Part shown: positions 22,446-31,349 of the stretch, piece after piece
Layout: every line of letters starts with the position of its first letter
Numbering within the stretch: the first letter of the stretch is position 1
Source of the DNA: Planctomycetota bacterium
GTDB taxonomy: Bacteria > Planctomycetota > SZUA-567
Direction of reading: 5' to 3'
DNA length: 35,887 nt
Assembly (NCBI GenBank): GCA_031269935.1
Contig: JAISYL010000093.1
Span: 1 to 35,887, forward strand
Program-made: the position numbers and the translations under genes
Notes under the pieces: generated by a model
Databases searched by the model: none
What the model was told of the DNA's origin: nothing
What the model saw: only the letters and a program-made list of their open reading frames with translations

Positions 22446-23522
22446 TCACCCCGGGTTCGCCGCGAATTCGTTCGCCGCCAACTCGTCCGCCGCCGCCTCC
22501 GGATCGGACCCGGGGGACAGAAACAACTCCCGGGCGGGAAATTTCCTGAACCAGGTGTCCTGGCCGCGAACCAGGCGGTTGGTGGCCAGGCAAAGCCTTT
22601 CCAGGCATTCCCGCCAATCGGCTTGGCCGGAAAAAAAAGGGAATAATTCCTTGTAGCCAACCGCCTGGAGGGGAGTCGGAGACAGGCGATCCCGGTTGGC
22701 GAACACCCATTCGGCCTCTTCCCGCAAACCGCGGGCCGCCATCCTTTCCACCCGGAGGCGAATCCTCTCCCGGAGTTCCTCGCGGCTTCTGGTCACCCGA
22801 ACCATGGCGAAGGGATAGCGGGGGAGGGAGAAGAATGTCCGCCCCTCCCCCCCGTGGAATCCGGCCCACTGGCGCTGTCGCCGGCTAATCGGCTCCCCGG
22901 TCAGGATAAGGACCTCCAGGGCGCGGATAAGCCGCCGCCGATCCGTAGGATGTATTTTCGCCGCCGCCGCCGGATCCAAGGCCGCCAATTCCCGGTGAAG
23001 GGGGGAGGAACCCAGGTTGTCCGCCTTGGCCTCGAGTTCCCGGCGGATTTCGGGATGCCGGCCCGGCCCCTCGAACAATCCCTCCAGCAAGGCCCGAAAA
23101 TAGAGGGCGGTGCCGCCGGATAAAAGGGCAAGGCGGCCCCGGGAATGAATGTCGCGAATGGCGGCCTCGGCCGCCCGGACAAAATCGGCGACGGAAAAAA
23201 CGGTTTCGGGGTCGGAAATGTCCAGGCAATGGTGCCTGATCTCGGCCCGCTCCCGTTCCGAGGGCTTGGCCGTGGCCACGTCGAGACGACGGTAAACCTT
23301 CATGGAATCAACGGAAACGATTTCCCCGCCCAAGCGCCTGGCGCAGGCCAGGGCCAAGCCCTCCTTGCCGCAGGCGGTGGCGCCGACCAGGATCCGGAGG
23401 AAGGGAAAGCCCCCTTCGTCCCGCCGGTGAAAACGATCAGGTGGTGTAATCGGCGTTGATCCTGATATATCCGTCGGTGAGGTCGCAGGTGAGTACGGTC
23501 GCCTCCCCCTTCCCAAGGCCAA
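22446..23522 (-). CDS. miaA: tRNA dimethylallyltransferase
   Basis: VGATACGKEGLALACARRL, VSVDSMKVYRRLDVATAKPS, SGGTALYFRALLEGLFEGP, DRRRLIRALEVLILTG, PLQAVGYKEL. Start uncertain: TTG 23522 or 23516, inside argJ. Confidence 0.9.
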   Translation of the reverse strand: MALGRGRRPYSPATSPTDISGSTPITPPDRFHRRDEGGFPFLRILVGATACGKEGLALACARRLGGEIVSVDSMKVYRRLDVATAKPSERERAEIRHHCLDISDPETVFSVADFVRAAEAAIRDIHSRGRLALLSGGTALYFRALLEGLFEGPGRHPEIRRELEAKADNLGSSPLHRELAALDPAAAAKIHPTDRRRLIRALEVLILTGEPISRRQRQWAGFHGGEGRTFFSLPRYPFAMVRVTRSREELRERIRLRVERMAARGLREEAEWVFANRDRLSPTPLQAVGYKELFPFFSGQADWRECLERLCLATNRLVRGQDTWFRKFPARELFLSPGSDPEAAADELAANEFAANPG

Positions 23523-24651
23523 GATCCACCTCCAGCTCGATATCCTCCGTCTTCATGGCGTTGGAAATATCGGCCTTGTTGAAATCGACCGGCATCCCCT
23601 TCTCGAACAGCCGGGCTCCGCACAGGGACAAAGATACCCTGCCCTCGTCCACCCTGGCGGAACTCCGGCCCAGGGCGCAAACGATTCTGCCCCAATTGGG
23701 ATCGTTTCCGAACATGGCGGTCTTGACCAGCGGACTTTCCGCGATAGTTTTGGCGGCGGCGCGGGCCTCCCGGGCCCGGCGAGCCCCGATCACCCGCACC
23801 CTCACCAATTTGCTGGCCCCCTCCCCGTCCCTGGCTATTTGCGCCGACAGGGAATGGCATACCCGGTACAGGCATTTGACGAATTTGTCGTAACGCCGCC
23901 CGGAATCCTTGACGACGGCCGGAACGCCGGTGACCCCGGAAGCCATCAGGAAAAGGCTGTCATTGGTCGAAGTGTCGCCGTCGACCGTCACCAGGTTGAA
24001 GGTGGAGGCGACCACTTCCTTCAGGGCGGCGGCCAGCGCCTTGGGAGCCACGGCCGCGTTGGTAAGGACAAAGGCCAGCATGGTGGCCATATTCGGGGCA
24101 ATCATCCCGGATCCCTTGCAGGCTCCGGCGATGAACACCCCGGCGTCCCCGTCCAATTCGGCCGACGCCTCCTTGGGCGAAAGGTCGGTGGTCAGGATCG
24201 CCCGGGCGAAATCGCCGGGGTCGGTCTTCCCCAGGGACGCCAAGGCGAGATCAATGCCCTTTTCCATTTTGGCCAGGGACAGCCTGGTCCCGATAACTCC
24301 GGTCGAAGCCACCAGGATCTGTTCCTCGGGAACGTCAATCCCGGCGCCCAGGCGGCGAGCGCAGCCCAGGGCGTCATCCTCCCCTCCTTCGCCGGTGCAG
24401 GCGTTGGCCACCCCGGCGTTCACCAGAATGGCCCGCGCCATCCCTCCGGTAGCCTTGAGATGCCGCCGATCAAGCTTGACCGGGGCGGCCGCCACCTGGT
24501 TGCGGGTAAAAACTCCGGCCGTTGGAACGGCGGATTCGGCCGCAATCAGGGCCAAGTCGTTCCGGGGTTTCGGCCACTCGCGGATGCCGGCCTCGATCGC
24601 GGCCGTCCGGAAGCCCGGCACTTCCTCCAGGCGCCTTGTTTTCTCTTCCAT
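23437..24651 (-). CDS. argJ: Bifunctional glutamate N-acetyltransferase / amino-acid acetyltransferase
   Basis: AAAPVKLDRRHL, ILVNAGVANACTGEGG, ILVASTGVIGTRL, ITTDLSPKEA, IAGACKGSGMIAPNMATMLAFVLTNA, TVDGDTSTNDSLFLMA, NDPNWGRI. Confidence 0.96.
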   Translation of the reverse strand: MEEKTRRLEEVPGFRTAAIEAGIREWPKPRNDLALIAAESAVPTAGVFTRNQVAAAPVKLDRRHLKATGGMARAILVNAGVANACTGEGGEDDALGCARRLGAGIDVPEEQILVASTGVIGTRLSLAKMEKGIDLALASLGKTDPGDFARAILTTDLSPKEASAELDGDAGVFIAGACKGSGMIAPNMATMLAFVLTNAAVAPKALAAALKEVVASTFNLVTVDGDTSTNDSLFLMASGVTGVPAVVKDSGRRYDKFVKCLYRVCHSLSAQIARDGEGASKLVRVRVIGARRAREARAAAKTIAESPLVKTAMFGNDPNWGRIVCALGRSSARVDEGRVSLSLCGARLFEKGMPVDFNKADISNAMKTEDIELEVDLGLGKGEATVLTCDLTDGYIRINADYTT

Positions 24652-24652
24652 G

Positions 24653-25561
24653 TCAGTCGCTCCAGGGACGATAGGCAAAACCGCCCTCCCCGGCATCTTC
24701 CACCCGTCCCACCCCGGCGAACGGCAGGTGCATGCCGGCCACCGGCAACCTCTCCCGGACCGCCCGTTCCAACAGCCGGCGACGGGCCGCCGCCGCCATT
24801 TCCGGAATCATGTCGTAGCTGGCGTTGATGTCGGGGCGGGGGAATTGCAAGGCGGCGGCATGAAGCAGATCGCCGATGAAAAACAGTCTTTCCCCCCCCG
24901 ACTCCAGGAGAAACGCCGTGTGGCCCGGGGTGTGGCCGATCGCGTCGACGGCCAGGAAGCCGGGCGCCGGCTCGTCCCCGAATTCAAAATACTCCAGCGC
25001 TCCGGCATAGGCTTTCGCCACCTGGCGGGCCAGCTCGAAGTTGGCCTTGCGCGAAGGGTCGGCCGCCATGGACCGGTCGCTCAGCCAAAAATCGCCTTCG
25101 ATCCGCCCGATTTTCACCACCGCGTTGGGAAACGCCCTTTGTCCGTCCCTCAGCAGCCCTCCGATGTGATCCCCGTGCATGTGGGTGACAAGGACAAGCT
25201 CGACCTTGGCGGGATCGATGCCGGCCCGGGCCAGGCCGGCCGGCAGCCGGCTGGCCCGTTCGCCCCCGACCGCTCCCAGGCCGGAGTCGATTAGGATGGT
25301 GGAACCGGCGATTTGGACAGCGAAAACCATGATGGCCGAAGGCGAGGCGCCGGAGGGGGCGTAGCGTTTCAAGGCTTCCGGATCCGCTCCGGCGAACACA
25401 TTCATTTGGCGATCCCCCAACGAATCGGCGATGGCCCAGACCGTGGCTTCGCCCAGGCGGTATTTCACCGCCCGCGCCTCCGGTTCCGCCGCCCCCGACC
25501 GATCGGCGGAGGCGAAAAGCAGGAGCGGGAGCGCGAAACAAAAAACGAAAAGGTGCGTCAT
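24653..25561 (-). CDS. Exported MBL-fold metallohydrolase
   Basis: N-terminal signal peptide; VLVTHMHGDHIGGLL, GHTPGHTAFLLESGGERLFFIGDLLH. Confidence 0.9.
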   Translation of the reverse strand: MTHLFVFCFALPLLLFASADRSGAAEPEARAVKYRLGEATVWAIADSLGDRQMNVFAGADPEALKRYAPSGASPSAIMVFAVQIAGSTILIDSGLGAVGGERASRLPAGLARAGIDPAKVELVLVTHMHGDHIGGLLRDGQRAFPNAVVKIGRIEGDFWLSDRSMAADPSRKANFELARQVAKAYAGALEYFEFGDEPAPGFLAVDAIGHTPGHTAFLLESGGERLFFIGDLLHAAALQFPRPDINASYDMIPEMAAAARRRLLERAVRERLPVAGMHLPFAGVGRVEDAGEGGFAYRPWSD

Positions 25562-25588
25562 GCCGTTATCCTTTCCAATTGAAGGGAA

Positions 25589-26590
25589 TCAACCTCGCCT
25601 GGCCCCGTATTTGTCAAGTTCCTCCAAATTGAAAACGTTGGGCGGGGTCTTGCCGGCCAGGTAGTCGCGGATGCCGCCCAGCGCCTCCTTCATCATGGCC
25701 ACCCGGGCGTCGTAGGACCAGGTTCCGATATGGGGGACCAGCACCACGTTATCCAATTCGATTAGTTCCGGGTTTATTTCCGGCTCCATTTCGTAAACAT
25801 CCAGGGCGGCCCCCTTTATCCCCCCGGCTTTAAGCGTCCGGACCAGGGCGGCCTCGTCCACCATCTTGCCCCGCGACGCATTGATCAGGTAAGCGCCCGG
25901 TTTCATCAGGCCTAGGGTCTTCTCGTTGATCAAATGGTGGTTGGCCGGAAAGTAGGGAGTGTGGACGGTGACGAAATCGGCGGTCTTCAGCAATTCCTCG
26001 TGGGTTACCCGCCTGGCCCCGACCGCCTCCTCCACTTCGGCCGGGGCGGGAATGGGATCGGCGTAGATTATTTTCATCCCCAGGCCATGCGCCTTGACCC
26101 CCACCGCCCTGCCGATCCGGCCGTAGCCGATGATGCCCAGGGTCTTGGCGAAAAGGCCGGCGGAGATGGTTTCATAGGAGGGAAGGGAAACGCACTTGCG
26201 GTCCCGGCGCAGTTTCTTGTCGAGGAAGGTGAGCCGGCGGGCGACATCCAGCATGATGCCGACGGCGAGTTCCGCCGTGGGCTGGGTCACCGCGGTGGGC
26301 GAATTGATGACCGCGATGCCTTGCCTGGCCGCGTAGTCGCAGTCAACCGAATCGCAGCCGACCCCGTTCCTGCCGATGACCCTCAGCTTGACGCCCAGGT
26401 CGATCATTTCCCGGTCGAACTTTTCCACGCCGAGGGTCACCGCCTCCACCTCCGGCAGGAGCTTTTTCAATTCGTCCAGGGAATAGACCCCGGTGACCTC
26501 GGGCCCGGGGAAAATCACCTCGGCCTCCCCGTCCAGGACGGCGGCGACCTCCGGGGGAATCCAGAAGCTTATCAAGACCTTGTTTTTCAT
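25589..26590 (-). CDS. D-2-hydroxyacid dehydrogenase (phosphoglycerate dehydrogenase-like), tandem copy 1
   Basis: LGIIGYGRIGRAVG, INSPTAVTQPTAELAVGIML, LMKPGAYLINASRGKMVDEAALVRTL, ALDVYEMEPE, LVPHIGTWSYDA. Confidence 0.92.
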   Translation of the reverse strand: MKNKVLISFWIPPEVAAVLDGEAEVIFPGPEVTGVYSLDELKKLLPEVEAVTLGVEKFDREMIDLGVKLRVIGRNGVGCDSVDCDYAARQGIAVINSPTAVTQPTAELAVGIMLDVARRLTFLDKKLRRDRKCVSLPSYETISAGLFAKTLGIIGYGRIGRAVGVKAHGLGMKIIYADPIPAPAEVEEAVGARRVTHEELLKTADFVTVHTPYFPANHHLINEKTLGLMKPGAYLINASRGKMVDEAALVRTLKAGGIKGAALDVYEMEPEINPELIELDNVVLVPHIGTWSYDARVAMMKEALGGIRDYLAGKTPPNVFNLEELDKYGARRG

Positions 26591-26717
26591 CGTGCTTTCC
26601 ATCCTTTGGCCAAAGTTAAGGGCTGGTAGAAAAATAACCGTAAGGGCTCGTCCATAAATGCCGAATCATCAGGAAGGCGAATCAGGACAATCCCCGGGAA
26701 TGCCCAAACCGCCGGGC

Positions 26718-27713
26718 TCATCCGCGTTTCGCCCCGTATTTGTCCAACTTCTCCCGGTTGAAGACGTTCGGCGGATTCCCGCCCGCCAGGTAGTCGCGAA
26801 TGCCACCCAGGGTCTCCTTCATCATGGCCACCTCGGCATCGTAGGTCCAGGTTCCGATATGAGGGACCAGAACCACGTTGTCCAATTCGACGAGATCCTG
26901 GTTTATCTCGGGTTCCCTTTCATAAACATCCAGGGCGGCCCCCCTTATGGCTCCGGTTTTCAGCGCCCGGACCAGGGCGGCCTCGTCCACCATCCTGCCC
27001 CGGGAAGTGTTGATTAGATAAGCGCCCGGCTTCATCAGGGTCAGGGCCTTTTCATCAATCAAGTGGTGGTTGGCCGGCAGATAGGGGGTATGGACGCTGA
27101 CGAAGTCGGCGGTCTTCAGCAATTCCTCGTGGGAAACCCGCCTGGCCCCGGCCTCCGCCTCGGCCGGGACCGGGCGGGGATGGGCGTAGATTATTTTCAT
27201 GCCCAGACCCCGCGCCTTAACCCCCACCGCCCTCCCTATCCGGCCATAGCCTATGATTCCCAGGGTCTTGCCGAAAAGGTTGGTGGAAAGAGTTTCATAA
27301 TTGGGAAGGGACAGGCACTCGCGGTCCCGGCGCAGTTTTTTGTCGAGGAAGGTCAGACGGCGGGCGACATCCAGCATGAGGCCGACGGCGAGTTCCGCCG
27401 TGGGCTGGGTCACCGCGGTGGGCGAATTGATGACCGCCACGCCTTGCCTGGCCGCGTAGTCGCAATCCACCAAATCGCAGCCGACCCCGTTCCTGCCGAT
27501 GGCCTTGAGCCTGACGCCCAGATCAATCGTTTCCCTATCCACCACCTCCAGATCCACCGCCACCGCGTCCATTTCCGGCAGGAATTTTTCCAATTCGGCC
27601 CGGGAATAAACGCCGGTGATCGCCGGTCCGGGGAAAATCGCCTCGGCCTCCCCGTCCAGGACGGCGGCGACCTCCGGGGGAATCCAGAAGGTGATTAGTA
27701 TTTTGTTTTTCAT
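26718..27713 (-). CDS. D-2-hydroxyacid dehydrogenase, tandem copy 2
   Basis: Colinear with the 25589-26590 product across the full length; same NAD-binding and catalytic motifs. Confidence 0.92.
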   Translation of the reverse strand: MKNKILITFWIPPEVAAVLDGEAEAIFPGPAITGVYSRAELEKFLPEMDAVAVDLEVVDRETIDLGVRLKAIGRNGVGCDLVDCDYAARQGVAVINSPTAVTQPTAELAVGLMLDVARRLTFLDKKLRRDRECLSLPNYETLSTNLFGKTLGIIGYGRIGRAVGVKARGLGMKIIYAHPRPVPAEAEAGARRVSHEELLKTADFVSVHTPYLPANHHLIDEKALTLMKPGAYLINTSRGRMVDEAALVRALKTGAIRGAALDVYEREPEINQDLVELDNVVLVPHIGTWTYDAEVAMMKETLGGIRDYLAGGNPPNVFNREKLDKYGAKRG

Positions 27714-27788
27714 TGTATGGAGGGGATCTTTCCTGAATCGGCTGTCCCGGCGGCCCGGATTGTCCTCAAGTTCGCAAAATGGCGAAAA

Positions 27789-28253
27789 TCAACGGACTGG
27801 AACCGGATCGGACTTCACAAAGATGTCATATTCCACCAGCAATGGTTCGGGCGTTTCCAATTCCAGGAAAATGGCGTAAACCGCCCCCTGTTCCGGGGTT
27901 TTTTTCAGGTTGCGCACCTCCAGGAGGGCGCGCTCCCCCTCGGCGAAATCCCTTTTTTCCAGTTCCACCCCAAGGCAAGTGCAGGAAACCGCCACGAACT
28001 TCACCGAAAAGGCGGCCATTCGCGGACGGACTATTTCGAGTACTTGCGACTTGGCCCAATCCCCCTTATAATATTTTCCCGGAAGGTCGAGGGCGGGAAC
28101 GACTGAAGCGTTCCGGGAAACGCCCCCGGGAATCGGCGCGACCGCGGACGAGGAAATCTCCAATTCGCCGGCGGAGGCGGGCGGGGAATTCCCGAGTCGC
28201 GGGAACAGGAGGAGAGCCAGGATAAACACGCCGCCGGGCCGGGTTGTCGCCAT
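27789..28253 (-). CDS. Small exported protein, possibly DUF1573-like
   Basis: 154 aa, hydrophobic N-terminus; 'FSVKFVAVSCTCLGVELEKRDFAEGERALLEVRNL' resembles DUF1573 CxC region. Confidence 0.5.
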   Translation of the reverse strand: MATTRPGGVFILALLLFPRLGNSPPASAGELEISSSAVAPIPGGVSRNASVVPALDLPGKYYKGDWAKSQVLEIVRPRMAAFSVKFVAVSCTCLGVELEKRDFAEGERALLEVRNLKKTPEQGAVYAIFLELETPEPLLVEYDIFVKSDPVPVR

Positions 28254-28343
28254 TCCGCTCCCCCTTTTCCATCGGCCGATTTGATCAGGAAGCGTGATTA
28301 TACGCGTTTATCGGGAGAAACGCCAGCAAACAGGAGTGAAAAA

Positions 28344-28859
28344 TTGCCAAGCCATCCAAAATCAGCGGGCGCCGCCGCCGCGGTCGCGCTTTTGGCCGTC
28401 CTGGCCGCCGGCGCGACCGCCGGGGAGAACGCCCCGCCCAGGCCGCACATGATGTATTTCTACAACCCCTCCTGTCGGCTTTGCACCGGCGCCAACGAGG
28501 TGGTGGGGGCGGTGGAAAAAAAGCACGCCGGCGCCATGGGCCATCAGCGATTCAACATCGCCGACTATGAGCGGGGCGCCGACAACGTCCTCTACATGTT
28601 CGAGCTTTTGGACGAAATGGAGGTTCCAGACGACGGCAACATCACCTTGGTGGTTTTCCTCGGCCTCCTCGAAACCGCCGGCCCGGGCGAATCGACCTTC
28701 ACCCCCAAGCGGGTGCTGGTCGAGGGCGGCAACATCATAGCCAACCTGGAAAAGGAAGCCGCCGCCTTCCTTTCGGCCCCGACGGCCTGGAAAGGAGCGA
28801 CGCCGGACCAAAGCCGCCCGGCGTCCTTTTTTTTCCCTGACGGCGCTGGCCTCCGATAG
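28344..28859 (+). CDS. Exported thioredoxin-like domain protein; candidate 5' part of a frameshifted fusion
   Basis: TTG 28344 preceded by AGGAG (28332-28336) gives signal peptide MPSHPKSAGAAAAVALLAVLAAGATAG; 'MMYFYNPSCRLCTGANEVV' CxxC motif. Confidence 0.75.
   Translation: MPSHPKSAGAAAAVALLAVLAAGATAGENAPPRPHMMYFYNPSCRLCTGANEVVGAVEKKHAGAMGHQRFNIADYERGADNVLYMFELLDEMEVPDDGNITLVVFLGLLETAGPGESTFTPKRVLVEGGNIIANLEKEAAAFLSAPTAWKGATPDQSRPASFFFPDGAGLR
28799..28834 (+). terminator. Intrinsic-terminator-like hairpin plus T8 inside coding sequence (candidate slippage signal)
   Basis: GACGCCGG-accaaagccgc-CCGGCGTC-c-TTTTTTTT: perfect 8-bp GC-rich stem then 8 T, before the stop of the thioredoxin-like ORF. 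Confidence 0.8.
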
Positions 28860-29676
28860 CCCGGCCGGGGCCGGAATAGAGCCCGGACCGCGCCAAGAGA
28901 GCCGGGGGGAGGCCTCGCCCCGGGCCCGGGCCAGGCTGCAATTCGGGGCCGTCAGCCTGGCCGCCCTGGCCGACAGCATCAATCCCTGCGCCTTCGCCAC
29001 CATAATCATCCTGGTCTCGATGATGTCCACCGCCAAGCGCAGCCGGCGGGAAATTATTGTCGTCTGCCTGTCCTTCACCGCCTCGGTGTTCCTGACCTAC
29101 TTCGCCATCGGCCTTTTTCTTTACCGGGTGATCGCCGAAATAAATCAGCGGGGAGGGTGGTTCCTTTTCGCGGCCGACCTTATCTACTACGGCGCCTTCG
29201 CCCTTTGCGCCGTATTCGGGGCATTGAGCCTGCGCGACGCCTGGCTGCTGTTCGCCGGGAGGAGGGCCGAGGAAATGGCCCTGAAGCTGCCGGCCGCCCT
29301 GAAAAAGCGCATAAACCTGGCCATGGCCAGGGGGGTGCGCGCCTCCTGGCTGGCGGCCGGGGTTTTCGCCGCCGGCGTCACCGTTTCCTTCCTGGAGGCG
29401 GCCTGCACCGGGCAAGTGTACCTGCCCACCATCATCTCCCTCGCGAGAATCGGCTTCTGGCATTCCCTGGCCCTGCTCGCCTGGTATAACTTCCTTTTCG
29501 TCCTTCCCCTGCTGATCATCTTCGGACTGGTCCTTTGGGGAGTGACCAGCCAGCAATTGACCCTTTTCCTCAAGAACAACCTGGCTTGGTGCAAGGTGGC
29601 CCTGGGATTGGTCTTCGCCGTCATGGGGGCGCTCCTTTGGTTCCAAATGCACTGGCCGCCGGGCTATCGAGGTTGA
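28834..29676 (+). CDS. CcdA/DsbD-like membrane protein; frame opens upstream with no canonical start
   Basis: Frame reads ..SLTALASDSPAGAGIEPGP..LQFGAVSLAALADSINPCAFATIIILVSMMSTAKRS..; no ATG/GTG/TTG in this frame from 28780 to 29020; multiple TM segments and Cys in 'EAACTGQVYLPTI'. Confidence 0.75.
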   Translation, partial: SLTALASDSPAGAGIEPGPRQESRGEASPRARARLQFGAVSLAALADSINPCAFATIIILVSMMSTAKRSRREIIVVCLSFTASVFLTYFAIGLFLYRVIAEINQRGGWFLFAADLIYYGAFALCAVFGALSLRDAWLLFAGRRAEEMALKLPAALKKRINLAMARGVRASWLAAGVFAAGVTVSFLEAACTGQVYLPTIISLARIGFWHSLALLAWYNFLFVLPLLIIFGLVLWGVTSQQLTLFLKNNLAWCKVALGLVFAVMGALLWFQMHWPPGYRG

Positions 29677-29686
29677 ACCGCCGGCC

Positions 29687-30385
29687 ATGAACACGCTTCC
29701 CAAACACGTGGCATTCATCATGGACGGCAACGGCCGCTGGGCCGAGGCGCGAAACCTGCCCCGGGCCCTGGGACACCGGGCCGGGGCCGAATCGGTCCGG
29801 CGGGCGGTAAAATTCGCCCGGCTCCGCGGCATTCAGTTCCTCACCCTTTACGCCTTTTCCACCGAAAACTGGAGCCGGCCCGGGGAGGAGGTGGACAACC
29901 TCATGGAGTTGATGGCCTCCTTCCTCGCTTCCGAACTTCCCGGTCTCCTGGAAAACGGGATCCGCCTGAAAGTCCTGGGGGATCGCGCCGCCCTCCCGGA
30001 ATCGCTCGGGCGGCGACTGTCCGAAGCGGAGGGGCTAACCGCCGGCATGACCGGAATGACCCTGTCCCTGGCGATAAATTACGGCAGCCGGGACGAAATA
30101 ATCCGGGCCGCCCGCCGGGCGACGGATTGCCTCGCCGCCTCCGGCCGGACCGGCGGACAACTGACCCAGGATTTTTTCGCTTCCTTCCTGGACACCGCCG
30201 GCCTGCCGGATCCCGATCTGATCATCCGCACCGCCGGGGAAATGCGCTTGTCCAATTTCCTGCTGTGGCAGGCCGCCTACGCCGAACTTTTCTTTTCCCG
30301 GCGCCCTTGGCCGGATTTCGGGGAGGACGACTTCGAGGAGGCTCTGCGGGAGTATGGGAAGAGAACAAGAAAATTCGGAGCCTGA
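29687..30385 (+). CDS. uppS: Isoprenyl transferase (undecaprenyl diphosphate synthase)
   Basis: HVAFIMDGNGRWAEARNLPRALGHRAGAESVRR, LTLYAFSTENWSRP, DLIIRTAGEMRLSNFLLWQAAYAEL. Confidence 0.96.
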   Translation: MNTLPKHVAFIMDGNGRWAEARNLPRALGHRAGAESVRRAVKFARLRGIQFLTLYAFSTENWSRPGEEVDNLMELMASFLASELPGLLENGIRLKVLGDRAALPESLGRRLSEAEGLTAGMTGMTLSLAINYGSRDEIIRAARRATDCLAASGRTGGQLTQDFFASFLDTAGLPDPDLIIRTAGEMRLSNFLLWQAAYAELFFSRRPWPDFGEDDFEEALREYGKRTRKFGA

Positions 30386-30386
30386 A

Positions 30387-31349
30387 ATGACGGCCGGGGC
30401 AAAAATCGGCGACGGGGCGCTTCCACCCGAAACCGGCGGCGAAGCGCCGGAAAAACGTAAAAACCCCACCCTGAATCTGGCCTTGAGGGCGGTATCTTCC
30501 CTATCTGTCCTGTTCCTGGCCTATTTCGCCCTGCGGCGCGATCTTCTCAATCCCGAATCCGGCAACTGGGCTTCGGCCATGCTGGTGGCCATTTTCACCC
30601 TTCCCTGCCTCCGGGAATTCTATCGCCTGGCCAGGGCGGGCGGGGCGAGGCCCATGTCGGGCCTGGGCTATGTCCTGGGCCCGCTCTGGCCGTTGGCCAT
30701 GGAATGGGACTTGTCCGGGGGAATCCCGCGCCTGGAGGCCAACCTCAGCCTTCCGGTCGCGGCCGCGGTCCTGGCCATGCTTCTCCAGCTCACCCGGAAA
30801 ATCAACGACAACGCCCTGGGCAACGTTTCCGTCACCATTTTCGGATTGATTTACTGTTCGCTCATCCCCAGCCTGCTCTTATGCCTGCTTCGCCTGGAAT
30901 TGTCCCCCGGCGGCCGGCCCATGGACGGAATCGAGTTCGTGGTGGTCTGCGTCTTCGTGGCCAAGGTGACCGATATCGGCGCCCTCCTCGTCGGCAGTCG
31001 CTGGGGAAGACGCAGAATGATCCGGCGGCTCAGTCCCGGCAAGACCTGGGAAGGCGCGGCCGGAGGACTCCTGTTCGGTGTATTCCTATTGCAATTCATG
31101 GTTCACACCGCTCCGGGCATGGCCCTGGCCAAATTGGGAACCCCGCTATTGGTGTCGCTGTCAATCCTCCTGGCCGCCGGCGGCATGGCGGGAGACTTGG
31201 CGGAGTCGGCCTTCAAAAGGGGAGGCAGGCAAAAAGACGCCGGAACCGGGGTGCCCGGTTTCGGCGGCATGCTTGATTTGGTGGACTCGATCATGATCGC
31301 CCTGCCGGTCATGTACTTCTTCCTCATCCTTTGCGGCGCCCGATCATAA
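30387..31349 (+). CDS. cdsA: Phosphatidate cytidylyltransferase
   Basis: Multi-TM; 'VTDIGALLVGSRWGRRRMIRRLSPGKTWEGAAGGLLFG', 'GDLAESAFKRGGRQKDAGTGVPGFGGMLDLVDSIM'; ATG 30387 1 nt after uppS stop. Confidence 0.94.
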   Translation: MTAGAKIGDGALPPETGGEAPEKRKNPTLNLALRAVSSLSVLFLAYFALRRDLLNPESGNWASAMLVAIFTLPCLREFYRLARAGGARPMSGLGYVLGPLWPLAMEWDLSGGIPRLEANLSLPVAAAVLAMLLQLTRKINDNALGNVSVTIFGLIYCSLIPSLLLCLLRLELSPGGRPMDGIEFVVVCVFVAKVTDIGALLVGSRWGRRRMIRRLSPGKTWEGAAGGLLFGVFLLQFMVHTAPGMALAKLGTPLLVSLSILLAAGGMAGDLAESAFKRGGRQKDAGTGVPGFGGMLDLVDSIMIALPVMYFFLILCGARS

